Below are positions 52,585 to 62,579 of a stretch of DNA of 64,000 nucleotides, piece after piece. The stretch comes from Pinirhizobacter soli. GTDB lineage: Bacteria; Pseudomonadota; Gammaproteobacteria; Xanthomonadales; Rhodanobacteraceae. The stretch spans positions 310,001 to 374,000 of the forward strand of contig NZ_JADZLQ010000002.1 in the NCBI RefSeq assembly GCF_015905305.1, in the 5' to 3' direction. The notes beneath the pieces were generated by a model that worked only from the letters and a program-made list of their open reading frames with translations, made no database searches and was not told the origin of the DNA. Within the stretch, counting starts at the first letter, position 1. Each line of letters opens with the position of its first letter. A program made the position numbers and the translations under genes.

Positions 52585-52785
52585 GCCTATTCCCCTACGA
52601 TTGCCATCCCCATCTATAATAGAATGAGCAAGTTACGCAAGACTCTCAAACGAGATACTGCAAGATCTTGTGAACTCGGGCATGCTCCGCGCATGCGCGC
52701 ACGCCATTGGGGAGACCCGCGTTGCGCCAAACAGGGGACAGCCGGCGCATCCGGCTTCATACAGCCAGATGAGATTTAAGACCGG

Positions 52786-55700
52786 ATGGTGAAGCGGTGG
52801 GGCGTTGTGTTGGCGACGATGGGCCTGTGCATGGCGGCCCTGGTGCCGCCAGCGGCATGGGCCGAACAATCGATTGCGCGCAGTTGGGGACGTTGGCACG
52901 ACGCCGATTTCGAACACCTGACCGTCGAGCGTGGCCTGCCCCATCCCACCACCACGGCGCTGGCCCAGAACGCGCGCGGGTTGGTCTGGATCGGTACCGT
53001 GGGCGGACTTGCCCGGTACGACGGCTACCGCACGCAGGTGTTTCGCCAGGACGACGACAGCCCCGACAGCCTGCCCGACAACTACGTGCGCAACCTGCTG
53101 CCATTGTCCGATGGCGGCCTGCTGATAGGCACCAATAGCGGCGGTCTTGCGCGCTTCGATCCGGCCACCAACCGGTTCTTGCGCTATGACAGCTCATCTG
53201 CCACCGGCACCGGCGCGCGCATCTTCGGCATGGCGCCGGACCATGACGGTGGCTTCTGGATCGCCTCGCAGGACGGCCTTTCGCACCTGCATGCGGACCT
53301 CACCACGCTCGAGCAGGCACCGCCGGAGCTGAACGCGCAGCTCAAGGCAGACGCCAAGACGTTCTCGGTGCTTGAAGACAGCCGAGGCAATGTCTGGCTC
53401 GGCACCAACAGCGGCCTGTTCGTGCGGCGCGCCGGCCAGGTAGCCTTCGGCCGCTTCATCGCCAGCAACGACACCGGCGCTGCCACGCTCGCCAACGATA
53501 TCTGGGCCATCGACGAAGACCGCACCGGCCGGATCTGGTTCGGCAGCGGTTCGCAAGGCGTGGTGTACCTCGATGCCAAGGGCGAGATCCACGCGCCGGA
53601 AGCCTTGTCGGCCGAGAGTGAACAGATCCAGCGCCGCACCGTGCGCGCCATCGTGGAGTTGCCCGACGGTCGCATCTGGGTGGCCACTGACGGCGCCGGC
53701 ATCGCCTCCTTCAACCCCGACACCGGGGAAGCGATCGATATCCGTCACAACCGCGCCGAGCCCGCATCGATCGGGGGCAACATCGTGCGCGCCATGCTGG
53801 TGGACCGCACCGGTGGCATCTGGGCCGCGACCGAATCGGGCGCGTCACGCCACGACACCCGTGCACCAAGCGTCTATACGCTGGACGGCAGCGTGATCCT
53901 TCCCGGCAGCAGCATGGACGCGGACGAGAACGTCCGCAGCCTGTTCACCGACAACGCCGGCACGGTGTGGCTGGGCTTCAACCAGGGGCGCGTGGTTGGC
54001 GTGGACCCGGCCACCGGCCGAATCCGCAACACCACGCTTGGCGGTGGGCAGGCAGGACAGGACGTCAAAGCCATCGCCGGCCTGCCCGATGGACGGCTGG
54101 TGCTTGGAGCCCGCGGGCTGGTGACGATGGACCCGGCGACGCTCAAAGCCACCCCGTACCACGTGCCCGAACTCGATACCCGCCCGATCCTGTCCCTGTG
54201 TCCCTGCCAGGGCGGGTTGCTGGTGGGTACGTATGACGGGCTTTACCGCTTGCGCGATGGCCACCCGGCACAACTGTTCCGGCATGACGCCAAGGACCCG
54301 CGCAGCCTGGCCGATAACCAGGTGCGCAACCTGGTGCCGATGGCCGACGGCAGCGTGTGGGCCGCCACCACCAACGGCATCAGCATCCTGCGCAGGGATG
54401 CGTCGGCCTTCGAGAACGTTCAGAACATGGCGGCCGACGACGCCAGCCTGCCGCAGGACTACGTCGGCTCCATCGTCACGGCCAACCATCGCGTCTGGAT
54501 CGGCACTTACGGCGGCATCGGCGTCGCCCAGTTGATCGAAAACCAGGCCCCGCATGGTTTCTCCGCGATCACCCAGAAGGACGGGCTGGGCAGCGACAAC
54601 GTCTCGTCCTTGCTGGCCGACCGCCGAGGCCGAATCTGGGCTGCCACGGCCAATGGCCTGACAGTGTATGACCCGGCCACCAAACAGGCGCAGGCGCTGG
54701 GACTTCGCGATGGCTACCGCACGCGATTCTTCAACCACCGCACTGCGGGACTGGGTCCGGCAGGCGAACTGTTGTTCGGCGGCATCGGTGGCCTCACGGT
54801 GGTGGACGCCGACGCCGACTCGCGCCACCAGAGCGGAGGCGTGCAGGCACCATTGACCATCACCTCGCTGATCGTCAACGAACACGAACGCCCCTTTGCC
54901 ACGCTGCCGCGCAATGGCTCAGCCCTGGCGCTGGACGCCGATACGCGAACGATGCGGGCCGGCTTTGCCCTGCTCGACTTCGCTGCAACCGGCGACATGC
55001 GCTACAGCTACCGCCTGGAAGGTTTCGAGGACGGCTGGATCCCGGTTGAACCGGGTGTACCGCCAACGGCGGTCTATACCAACCTACCCGGCGGCCACTA
55101 CACGCTGCACTTGCGCGTGGCCATCACCGGCCTGCACTCGCAGGTGATCGAATCGACCGTACCGATCAATGTGGAACCGCGTGGCTTCGAACGATGGCGG
55201 TGGCGGATAGCAGCCATCGTGGCGATGCTGCTGCTGTTCTGGCTGGCCTTGCGCGTGCGCACGCGCTTCCTGCGCGGCCGTGCCCGACATCTGGCTGCAC
55301 TGGTGGAAACCCGCACGGCAGACCTGCAGGCCGCCAACGACCGCCTGGACCACTTGGCCAACGTGGATGAGCTCACCGGCCTTGCCAACCGCCGCGCGAT
55401 CATGCGCGCGCTTGAAGATGCCTGCGCGCGCAGCCACCAGGACGGCTCGCCCGTGTCGCTGCTGATGCTCGACCTCGACCGCTTCAAGGCCCTGAACGAT
55501 CGCCACGGCCATCAGGCCGGCGACGAGGTGCTCCGTCGCGTTGCCGATGCGGTAACCGCCATCTGCCGTGACGGCGACCGGGTGGGCCGTTACGGCGGCG
55601 AGGAAATCATGGTGGTGCTGGCTCAGACCGATGGCGCGGCGGCGCAAAGCATGGCCGAGCGCTGCCGCGTGGTCGTCGAACAGCTCGATATTCCCTATGG

Positions 55701-55842
55701 CGACCGCCACCTGCGGCTTACCACCAGCGCCGGCGTCGCGACGCTCACTGAAGGCGAAGCCGCCGCCGCGCTCATTTCCCGCGCGGACGAGGCGATGTAC
55801 CGCGCCAAGCGCGCGGGACGCAACCGGGTGATCGTGGGTTAG
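52786..55842 (+). CDS. Beta-propeller sensor diguanylate cyclase
   Basis: A 1018-residue membrane receptor producing c-di-GMP. A signal peptide (1-26) precedes a ligand-binding double propeller of the two-component-regulator type (about 40-720, repeated segments such as GLVWIGTVGGLARYD), a Y_Y_Y domain (about 730-800), one membrane helix (about 806-824), a short coiled coil and a GGDEF domain. The active-site motif is GGEEI at 937-941, preceded by the inhibitory RxxD site Arg928-Asp931, so it is probably active and feedback-controlled. Located between two secreted glycoside hydrolase genes, it may sense oligosaccharides. Confidence 0.95.
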   Translation: MVKRWGVVLATMGLCMAALVPPAAWAEQSIARSWGRWHDADFEHLTVERGLPHPTTTALAQNARGLVWIGTVGGLARYDGYRTQVFRQDDDSPDSLPDNYVRNLLPLSDGGLLIGTNSGGLARFDPATNRFLRYDSSSATGTGARIFGMAPDHDGGFWIASQDGLSHLHADLTTLEQAPPELNAQLKADAKTFSVLEDSRGNVWLGTNSGLFVRRAGQVAFGRFIASNDTGAATLANDIWAIDEDRTGRIWFGSGSQGVVYLDAKGEIHAPEALSAESEQIQRRTVRAIVELPDGRIWVATDGAGIASFNPDTGEAIDIRHNRAEPASIGGNIVRAMLVDRTGGIWAATESGASRHDTRAPSVYTLDGSVILPGSSMDADENVRSLFTDNAGTVWLGFNQGRVVGVDPATGRIRNTTLGGGQAGQDVKAIAGLPDGRLVLGARGLVTMDPATLKATPYHVPELDTRPILSLCPCQGGLLVGTYDGLYRLRDGHPAQLFRHDAKDPRSLADNQVRNLVPMADGSVWAATTNGISILRRDASAFENVQNMAADDASLPQDYVGSIVTANHRVWIGTYGGIGVAQLIENQAPHGFSAITQKDGLGSDNVSSLLADRRGRIWAATANGLTVYDPATKQAQALGLRDGYRTRFFNHRTAGLGPAGELLFGGIGGLTVVDADADSRHQSGGVQAPLTITSLIVNEHERPFATLPRNGSALALDADTRTMRAGFALLDFAATGDMRYSYRLEGFEDGWIPVEPGVPPTAVYTNLPGGHYTLHLRVAITGLHSQVIESTVPINVEPRGFERWRWRIAAIVAMLLLFWLALRVRTRFLRGRARHLAALVETRTADLQAANDRLDHLANVDELTGLANRRAIMRALEDACARSHQDGSPVSLLMLDLDRFKALNDRHGHQAGDEVLRRVADAVTAICRDGDRVGRYGGEEIMVVLAQTDGAAAQSMAERCRVVVEQLDIPYGDRHLRLTTSAGVATLTEGEAAAALISRADEAMYRAKRAGRNRVIVG

Positions 55843-56213
55843 AGAGTTTTGCTGTCGGTCGGATCGGTAGCGACCTGGGAAGCGCGCGCATTCGCCTCCC
55901 ACGGTTTGTGACAGTTGTAGATCAGGAATCCCCCGACCACCGTGCCCACGGGAAAAAGAAAGAGATAGAAAATCCCGGCTACCAGCGATAGCACGCGTGA
56001 TGAGTCGGTGGCGTGCGACGAACCGATCGCCAGATAGATATGCCCGGCACAAATCGCCGCAAGAACAAGCAATATCTGGACCCACTGCTCCGTGGGTCGA
56101 TGCGTCTGCCCGAACAACAGCTCGTACGCATTGAACACCAGGAAAATCGCCACGAACGCGGCCATCATGCGGTGGACTGTCCAAACGTAGCGGTAATTCT
56201 TCGTTACCGGCAC
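55839..56213 (-). CDS. Small integral membrane protein
   Basis: A 124-residue protein with three membrane helices: MMAAFVAIFLVFNAYELLFG, a WVQILLVLAAICAGHIYLA segment and YLFLFPVGTVVGGFLIY, then a soluble C-terminus. No family is recognised. GTG 56213 is chosen because AGGGGG lies 6 nt before it; the longer open frame upstream does not look protein-like. Its stop overlaps the sensor gene by 4 bp. Confidence 0.65.
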   Translation of the reverse strand: MPVTKNYRYVWTVHRMMAAFVAIFLVFNAYELLFGQTHRPTEQWVQILLVLAAICAGHIYLAIGSSHATDSSRVLSLVAGIFYLFLFPVGTVVGGFLIYNCHKPWEANARASQVATDPTDSKTL

Positions 56214-56361
56214 GATTTTCCCCCTGAGAATAAGCGTCGCCCCCGGCAACCCGGCCAAGCATACGCCGACACCTACGTCAGGCAAGGGGTTAGCTGGAAG
56301 TCGTTGACGCATCGGGCCAATGCCATGATTGTAGGGAGTTCCGGTTCCTGGATGTTCCCGC

Positions 56362-59076
56362 ATGAAATCACCGACGATGCGAATTTCGTTCCTCCTGCTG
56401 GTGATGGCCACGGCGATCGCGTTGGTCGGCTGCGTGCGCCCGGCATCGACGCAGGGCGACCTCACGGTTACCTCGTTGCGAACGAACGATCTGGACAATC
56501 CTCTTGCCGTGCCGACATCCAGGCTGCTGTTCAGCTGGAAGACCACCGCCACTGGTCGGGCAGTGACACAAACAGGCTGGCAGATCCGCATGGCACGCGA
56601 TGCCGGCGCCCTGGTATCCGCGCCGGCCTGGGATTCCGGGTGGGTCACCTCCAGCGAACAAGTGATGGTGCCTTATGCGGGACCGTCCCTTGACGATGCG
56701 GCGTCCTACGCCTGGCAGGTACGCATACGCGATAACAAGGGACGCATTTCTGCGTGGAGCCAGCCTGCTTCATTCGAAACTGACCTGGGCTCCATCCGTT
56801 GGCAGGCCAGCTGGATCGGCGCTGCAGCGCCCAAGGCCGACAGTGCCATTTTCCGTAGAGGCTTCGATCTGCCGGCCAGGCCCGTGCGTGCACGCTTGTA
56901 TGTGACGGCACTGGGTGTCTATCGCATGTTCCTTAACGGTGAGCGCACCGATGCCGATTATCTCGCACCTGGCTGGACCGACTACAACAAACGCATCCAG
57001 TACCAGACCTACGACGTAACGAGCCTGGTACACGAAGGCCGCAACGTGCTGGCGGCGATGCTGGGTCCGGGTTGGTACGCCGGTAACATCGCCAGCTTCG
57101 GCCCGCACAAATACGGCGTTTCCCCGCTGCTGTCGGCCCGGCTGCGGCTGGACTTTGCCGATGGAAAGTCGTCCTGGGTGGATACCGACGGTACCTGGTT
57201 GACCGCGCCGGGTCCCTTCCGCCAGGCCGACATCATCATGGGCGAGACCTATGACGCTGCGGGATTGCCTGCGCACTGGAACCTTGCCGACGCTCCGTCC
57301 GATGGCTGGCAAGCGGTACGAGTCGCCAACCGGGAAGGCCGGGACGATTTGCTCCATGCACAGTCCGATGAGCCCGTGCGCGTCACCGCTGAGCGGGCAG
57401 TCAAACTGCTCGCCCGCCAGCCAACGCCCGGTGCATTGATCTACGACCTGGGCCAGAACATGGTGGGCGTGGTGCGTCTGCAGGTAAACGCGCGTGCCGG
57501 CCAGGACATCCGCCTGCGCTATGGCGAGGTGCTGAACCCCGACGGTTCGCTCTATACGGCGAACCTTCGCACGGCCAGGGCCACCGACCATTACCTTCCC
57601 GCCGTCGACGGCTATCAGACGTACACGCCAACCTTCACCTACCACGGCTTTCGCTATGTAGAAATCACCGGACTCACCTCAGCGACGGACGTCACATCGC
57701 TGACCGGCCTGGTGGTGGGCAGCGACCTGCGGCGCACCGGCACATTCGAAGTGGGCCATGCGATGCTCACGCAACTGCAAAGCAACATCACCTGGGGTGC
57801 GCGCGGGAACTTTGTCTCCATACCCACCGACACTCCGGCGCGTGATGAGCGCCTGGGCTGGGCCGGCGATATCAACGTGTTCGCGCCCACGGCAAGCTTC
57901 AACCAGGACACGCTCAATTTCCTATCGAAGTGGCTTCGCGACCTGCGCGATGCGCAAACCCCTGACGATAACTACCCCGGCGTCGCACCCAATCCACCGA
58001 ACATCGAAAGCGGCAGCGGCTGGTCCGATGCCGGCATCACCGTGCCCTACACGCTATGGATGGCTTACGGTGACAAACGCGTGATCAACGACGGCTACGA
58101 ATCGATGAAGCGATTCATGGCGCGCATCGAGGCCATGGCAGGACCGGAAGGGCGGCGCGTGCACGGCCCGTGGGGCGACTGGCTGCACCTGGACGACCCG
58201 ACACCACCGGACCTTCTCGGCACGGCCTACCTTGCCTACGATGCGCAGCTGATGACCCGGATGGCCTCGGCCATCGGCCGCAACGACGATGCCGCCTACT
58301 ACGCCGCACTGGTCAATCGGCTGCGTGGCCTCTTCAAGCAGCATTACCTGCACGATGACGGCACGCTCGGCAGCAACAGCCAGACAGGCTACGCCATGGC
58401 CATCGGCATGGGGCTGGTCGAGCCGTCGGCAGCCGGCGATGCACTGGCGCGGGCCGTGGCCGCACGCCACGATCACCTATCGACAGGTTTCCTCGGCACG
58501 CCCTGGCTGTTGCCGGCACTCTCGGCCAGCGGCCACGACGACCTGGCCTATCGCCTGCTGCTCAACCGCGACTACCCCTCTTGGGGTTACGAGGTAGCCA
58601 ACGGCGCCACCACGATGTGGGAGCGCTGGAATTCCCTCAAGCCCGACGGCACGTTCGGCGACGTGTCGATGAATTCATTCAACCACTACGCCTACGGCGC
58701 CGTGGGCGACTGGATGTATCGCAACATCGCCGGCATTGCGCCCGCAGCACCGGGTTATCGCAGCATCACTATTGCGCCTCGCATCGGCGGTGGTCTTGCC
58801 TCCGGCGGAGGCAAGCTTGATTCGCCGTATGGCGACATCGTCACCTCCTGGCATGTGGATGCAGGGATATTGGAGCTGGATGTCACGGTTCCCGTGAACA
58901 CCACCGCGAATGTGGTCATTCCCTCGTCCGATGCATCGAAGGTGACCGAGGGCGGCAAAGCGCTTGACGCGATCGACGGCGCGGGTGCCGTCACCCACGA
59001 CGGCCACGGCACCCATGTCACGATCGGATCCGGAAGATACATGTTCCGTGCACCGTATACCGCACCGGCGCCTTAG
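56362..59076 (+). CDS. GH78 alpha-L-rhamnosidase, lipoprotein
   Basis: A 904-residue enzyme that removes alpha-L-rhamnose from plant glycosides, rhamnogalacturonan or bacterial polysaccharides. The N-terminus ends in a lipobox (ALVGC), so it is anchored to a membrane. Domain order is that of GH78: fibronectin-like/beta-sandwich domains (about 30-330), a (alpha/alpha)6 catalytic domain (about 470-800) with DTPARDERLGWAGD, whose Glu is the likely general acid, and a C-terminal beta domain. ATG 56362 is weakly supported by SD; ATG 56377 is an alternative. Downstream gene overlaps by 4 bp in convergent orientation. Confidence 0.93.
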   Translation: MKSPTMRISFLLLVMATAIALVGCVRPASTQGDLTVTSLRTNDLDNPLAVPTSRLLFSWKTTATGRAVTQTGWQIRMARDAGALVSAPAWDSGWVTSSEQVMVPYAGPSLDDAASYAWQVRIRDNKGRISAWSQPASFETDLGSIRWQASWIGAAAPKADSAIFRRGFDLPARPVRARLYVTALGVYRMFLNGERTDADYLAPGWTDYNKRIQYQTYDVTSLVHEGRNVLAAMLGPGWYAGNIASFGPHKYGVSPLLSARLRLDFADGKSSWVDTDGTWLTAPGPFRQADIIMGETYDAAGLPAHWNLADAPSDGWQAVRVANREGRDDLLHAQSDEPVRVTAERAVKLLARQPTPGALIYDLGQNMVGVVRLQVNARAGQDIRLRYGEVLNPDGSLYTANLRTARATDHYLPAVDGYQTYTPTFTYHGFRYVEITGLTSATDVTSLTGLVVGSDLRRTGTFEVGHAMLTQLQSNITWGARGNFVSIPTDTPARDERLGWAGDINVFAPTASFNQDTLNFLSKWLRDLRDAQTPDDNYPGVAPNPPNIESGSGWSDAGITVPYTLWMAYGDKRVINDGYESMKRFMARIEAMAGPEGRRVHGPWGDWLHLDDPTPPDLLGTAYLAYDAQLMTRMASAIGRNDDAAYYAALVNRLRGLFKQHYLHDDGTLGSNSQTGYAMAIGMGLVEPSAAGDALARAVAARHDHLSTGFLGTPWLLPALSASGHDDLAYRLLLNRDYPSWGYEVANGATTMWERWNSLKPDGTFGDVSMNSFNHYAYGAVGDWMYRNIAGIAPAAPGYRSITIAPRIGGGLASGGGKLDSPYGDIVTSWHVDAGILELDVTVPVNTTANVVIPSSDASKVTEGGKALDAIDGAGAVTHDGHGTHVTIGSGRYMFRAPYTAPAP

Positions 59077-59255
59077 TCGTCCGTATACCAGTGGCGGAGC
59101 AATGCTCCGGATGAAGCGTCGCGCCGCCACACGCAATGCAGGCCACTGCGACGCAGTCCATCACTGCGCGAACCCCGGCTTGCCGGCACGGTGATACGGA
59201 TGGCGGCAGGCGCTGCAGCGGCGAATGCCACCAGGGAAAGGAAGATCTTGAACAT
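59073..59255 (-). CDS. Small exported protein (60 aa)
   Basis: A 60-residue protein with signal peptide MFKIFLSLVAFAAAAPAA. The ATG at 59255 has a perfect GGAGGT 5 nt upstream, which argues that the frame is real. The mature part is basic with one Cys (LHCVWRRD). No family recognised. It overlaps the end of the rhamnosidase gene and a promoter-like pair lies about 185 bp upstream. Confidence 0.5.
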   Translation of the reverse strand: MFKIFLSLVAFAAAAPAAIRITVPASRGSRSDGLRRSGLHCVWRRDASSGALLRHWYTDD

Positions 59256-59440
59256 GGCTCACCTCCAGGCCGCGGCCCAGGGGCGAGCGGGTTATGCGCG
59301 AGGCGACCCGCCCGCGCCTTGCGCGCGGACATTCACTTGAAGGGCGATCGCGAACGAAAAGTTCGTGACCGCCTGTCGACTCGGATAACTATCCATGGGT
59401 TCCACTTGGGAGTAAGGCCGGCCAGTTGGACGGCGTGAGA

Positions 59441-59470
59441 ATCGTAAGCCTGCTACGCAGGCAGGGTCAA
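59441..59470 (-). promoter_or_regulatory. Possible promoter before the 60-aa gene
   Basis: On the minus strand TTGACC (59470-59465) and TACGAT (59446-59441) with 18 bp between. It would leave a leader of about 180 nt. Nothing else gene-like is seen from 59256 to 59497. Confidence 0.4.
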
Positions 59471-59497
59471 CCAAAAAAGGCGTAAAAAAATGCAGGG

Positions 59498-60355
59498 CTA
59501 AGGCTCCACGGCGATTGTGCCGACCACCAGGGTAAAGCTCTGCAGGAAATGAAAATCCGGTCGACGAAGCGCGAAGTCTGGATGGAGCGGATCGCATAGG
59601 CGCATCAGCTCTTCATAGTCGGTCTTTGCCAGATAAGGCTCCAACCGGGACCCCCAGGTGTCCCGGAAGATCGTTTCCGCCAGGTAGGCTTCATCCTCTG
59701 CTCGCAAGGGCGCTACCCGTTCGATCATGAAGGTGCGCGCGCTCACATCGCGCAATCCGGCTTTGCGCAAGAGGCCCACGATGGCGCGAACATCCGTCAG
59801 GTCCCGTTCGTCGAGCTGGTATCGATCACGGTAATACTGGCGTACCGCCTCGTTGACCAGGCGCTCGAGCCTTGAGTCCCAGGCAAAATACATGTCCGGC
59901 AGCAGCGAACTCTGGCCCAGCGCGATGCGGCCACCCGGGCGAAGCAGCAAACCTAAGGCATCGATACCCGCCGTCGGAGAGCGCAGGTGATTGATGACGT
60001 TGACCGACCAGGCCAGGTCGAAGCTTGCAGGCACCAGTGGCGCCTCCAGCATGTTCGCCTGCAGTACCAGCGCCACGTCTTCTGGAGTAACGCTGCGAGC
60101 CGCCCGGACATGGGATGTCGCCAGGTCCATGCCGATGACTGCTCCTCCGGGTGCCACCTCGGCGGCAAGCCATGCCAGTGCTTCACCCGTGCCGCAGCCA
60201 GCGTCCAGGACCCGCATGCCCGGTTTCAGCGCCAGGCTCGCGATGGCCTGGCGAAGCTCAGGTGCAGCGAAGGCGTTGAAGAGCTTCAGCTTCCTGCTGT
60301 AGTCGCGGGTCGAGGTATCACCAAGTAATCCCGAAGGCGTGGCCGGACTATTCAT
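59498..60355 (-). CDS. Class I SAM-dependent methyltransferase
   Basis: A 285-residue protein with motif I VLDAGCGTGEALAWLA near residues 49-64, motif II acidic GMDLATS and post-motif WSVNVINHL. It is a small-molecule or UbiE/UbiG-like methyltransferase; the acceptor is unknown. ATG 60355 overlaps the stop of the aldo-keto reductase gene (ATGA), so the two act together. Confidence 0.88.
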   Translation of the reverse strand: MNSPATPSGLLGDTSTRDYSRKLKLFNAFAAPELRQAIASLALKPGMRVLDAGCGTGEALAWLAAEVAPGGAVIGMDLATSHVRAARSVTPEDVALVLQANMLEAPLVPASFDLAWSVNVINHLRSPTAGIDALGLLLRPGGRIALGQSSLLPDMYFAWDSRLERLVNEAVRQYYRDRYQLDERDLTDVRAIVGLLRKAGLRDVSARTFMIERVAPLRAEDEAYLAETIFRDTWGSRLEPYLAKTDYEELMRLCDPLHPDFALRRPDFHFLQSFTLVVGTIAVEP

Positions 60356-61233
60356 GGGCCGCTTGCGGGCTGAAAGATGTCTTCCAGCTCGGCCAGGACA
60401 TCGTCAGCAAGCACCAACTCGGCGGCCGCGAGGTTTTCCTTCAGGTGCCCGGACGACGATGTACCGGGAATCAGAAGGATATTGGGCGCGCGCGCAAGCA
60501 GCCATGCAAGGGCGACCTGCATGACAGTGGCGTCGAGCCTTTGTGCGACGGCGGACAAGGTTCCGGACTGCAGCGGGGTAAAACCGCCGAGCGGGAAGAA
60601 GGGAACATAAGCAATGCCCTTCTGGCCAAGCTCGTCGATGAGGGCGTCATCGTGGCGATGCACAAGGTTGTAGTGGTTCTGCACGCAGACCACGTCGGCG
60701 ATGCGCTGCGCCTGTGCCACCTGCGCTGAGGTTGCGTTGCTGAGGCCAAGGTGGCGAATCAATCCCTGCCTCTGAAGCTCTGCCAGGGCCGTGAACTGCG
60801 GCTCGATTGATCCTTCGCTCGGCTTTTGCACATCTCCCATGATGCGCAGATTGACGACATCGAGCACATCCAGGCCGAGGTTGCGCAGATTGTCATGCAC
60901 CGCGCTCGTGAGTTCAGCGGGGCTTTGCGCTGGGTTCCATGACGCATCGGCACCGCGCACCACACCAACCTTGGTCACGATCACCAGGTTCTGCGCGTAG
61001 GGATGTAGTGCTTCGTAGATCAGCTGGTTGGTGACGTGAGGGCCGTAAAAGTCGCTGGTGTCGATGTGATCCACGCCAGAGGCCACCGCCTCCCGAAGCA
61101 CCGCAAGCGCTGCATTGCGGTCTCTCGGCGGCCCGAATACATGGGGGCCTGCCAACTGCATGGCGCCGTAGCCCAGTCGGGTCACGTTACGGTCGCCCAG
61201 CGGGAAAGTACCCGATTGCTTAAGGTTGGTCAT
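60352..61233 (-). CDS. Aldo/keto reductase
   Basis: A 293-residue NADPH-dependent (beta/alpha)8 oxidoreductase. The catalytic tetrad is visible: Asp in DHIDTSDFYG with Tyr, Lys in IVTKVGV, and the later Asn/Gln QNHYNLVHR; the C-terminal cofactor segment IPGTSSSGHLKENL is present. It resembles the small AKR proteins of the YajO/oxidoreductase group. Coupled to a methyltransferase by ATGA, suggesting a two-step modification of one metabolite. Confidence 0.9.
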   Translation of the reverse strand: MTNLKQSGTFPLGDRNVTRLGYGAMQLAGPHVFGPPRDRNAALAVLREAVASGVDHIDTSDFYGPHVTNQLIYEALHPYAQNLVIVTKVGVVRGADASWNPAQSPAELTSAVHDNLRNLGLDVLDVVNLRIMGDVQKPSEGSIEPQFTALAELQRQGLIRHLGLSNATSAQVAQAQRIADVVCVQNHYNLVHRHDDALIDELGQKGIAYVPFFPLGGFTPLQSGTLSAVAQRLDATVMQVALAWLLARAPNILLIPGTSSSGHLKENLAAAELVLADDVLAELEDIFQPASGP

Positions 61234-61330
61234 GAAGCCTCCAGGAAAAGTGCCAGCGGAATGTTGCCAGCACTAGATCGAGGTCGCCAGTGCACGAACC
61301 GCGCTCATGCCCCGGCGGCGCCATGCCGCT

Positions 61331-62575
61331 TCACACCAACAGCAGCGCCCCTACTGAAAGCACCAGCGCCGGCAGCATCACCACGACGCCCACTTTCAGG
61401 AACGCAAAGAAACCGACGTCCGCACCTTCACGACGGATGGCATTGAGCCAGAGGATGGTGGCAAGCGAACCTGTGATGGACAGATTCGGGCCCAGGTCCA
61501 CGCCTACCAGCGTCGCGTTCACCACGTTCTGCGATACCTGCGCCTTGGCCAGGGTGGCGCTGGCGACCAGCCCCACCGGCAGATTATTGGCAAGATTGCT
61601 TGCCAGCGCCGTGGCCCCGGCGGCGAACCAGGCCGCCGCTGCATCCCCGTGAGCGGCAACGTCATGGATGGCCCGGGCCAGCGCATCGATCACGCCGGTA
61701 TGGACGAGTGTTTCCACCAGCACGAACAACCCCGCCACCAGGGGCAATACGCTCCAGGACATCTGGCCCATCATGGCAACGGGGCTCTCGCGTTTGCGCA
61801 GGCAAACCATCGAAGCCACCAGCACACCCATCGCGGCGGTGGGCAGTCCCAACGCGCCATCGCAGGCAGACACCACCATCAGCACGATGGCGGTAGCCAC
61901 GGTACCCGCCAGCGCCAGCCTGCCGTTGCCCGACAACCGGGGAACGTCGACCTTCGCCTCGCAGACGCCGACCAGCTTCGAACGCTGCGTGGCGTAAAGG
62001 CATACGAAGGTCACCACGATCGACACCACCGAGGCCACGCCGAAGCTCTTCAGCCATGTCCACAACGGCGGCACGTGACTGCCATAAAGCACGATGTTGG
62101 CAGGGTTGGAAATCGGCAGGATAAAACTGGCGGCGTTGGCGATGAAGGCGCAGATAAACAGAAGCGGCAGCGGCGCGGCGCCTGCACGCCGCGCCACGGC
62201 GAACACCGCGGGCGTAAGCACCACCGCCGTAGCATCGTTGGACAGGAACGTGGTGGTCACCACGCCTGCCAGGTACACCAGGACGAACAATCGCCGCGGC
62301 GACCCCCGCGCGTGGTTCACCGCGAATGCCGCGATCCAGTCGAACAATCCTTCGCGCCGACCCACTTCTGACAGCAACATCATGCCCGTCAGGAAAAGAT
62401 AGACGTCCATGCCCTTCATCACTGCCGTGCCACCGGCGGCCAGCGGGATCAGGCCGAGCGCCAGCACCAGCACGGCGCCACCCACCGCCCATACGGCTTC
62501 AGGCCACTTGAACGGACGGATGATCACACCGGCCGTGGCCAGGGCCACGATGGTCCACGCCAGCAGCGACGACAT
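61331..62575 (-). CDS. ArsB/SLC13-like permease
   Basis: A 414-residue membrane protein with about 11 helices, two inverted hairpin regions and the ArsB/NhaD-type segments TTFLSNDATAVVLTPAVF and SNLANNLPVGL. These indicate the ion-transporter superfamily containing arsenite pump ArsB. No arsR or arsC is next to it, so arsenite export is only one option; dicarboxylate or sodium coupling is possible. It begins 4 nt after prolyl aminopeptidase on the same strand. Confidence 0.82.
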   Translation of the reverse strand: MSSLLAWTIVALATAGVIIRPFKWPEAVWAVGGAVLVLALGLIPLAAGGTAVMKGMDVYLFLTGMMLLSEVGRREGLFDWIAAFAVNHARGSPRRLFVLVYLAGVVTTTFLSNDATAVVLTPAVFAVARRAGAAPLPLLFICAFIANAASFILPISNPANIVLYGSHVPPLWTWLKSFGVASVVSIVVTFVCLYATQRSKLVGVCEAKVDVPRLSGNGRLALAGTVATAIVLMVVSACDGALGLPTAAMGVLVASMVCLRKRESPVAMMGQMSWSVLPLVAGLFVLVETLVHTGVIDALARAIHDVAAHGDAAAAWFAAGATALASNLANNLPVGLVASATLAKAQVSQNVVNATLVGVDLGPNLSITGSLATILWLNAIRREGADVGFFAFLKVGVVVMLPALVLSVGALLLV

Positions 62576-62579
62576 CCGG

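Noticed and set aside
52585-52785. TATAAT at 52615 as promoter of the GGDEF gene
   Set aside because: No -35 at a workable distance on the plus strand; an A/T-rich patch in a divergent region can match by chance.
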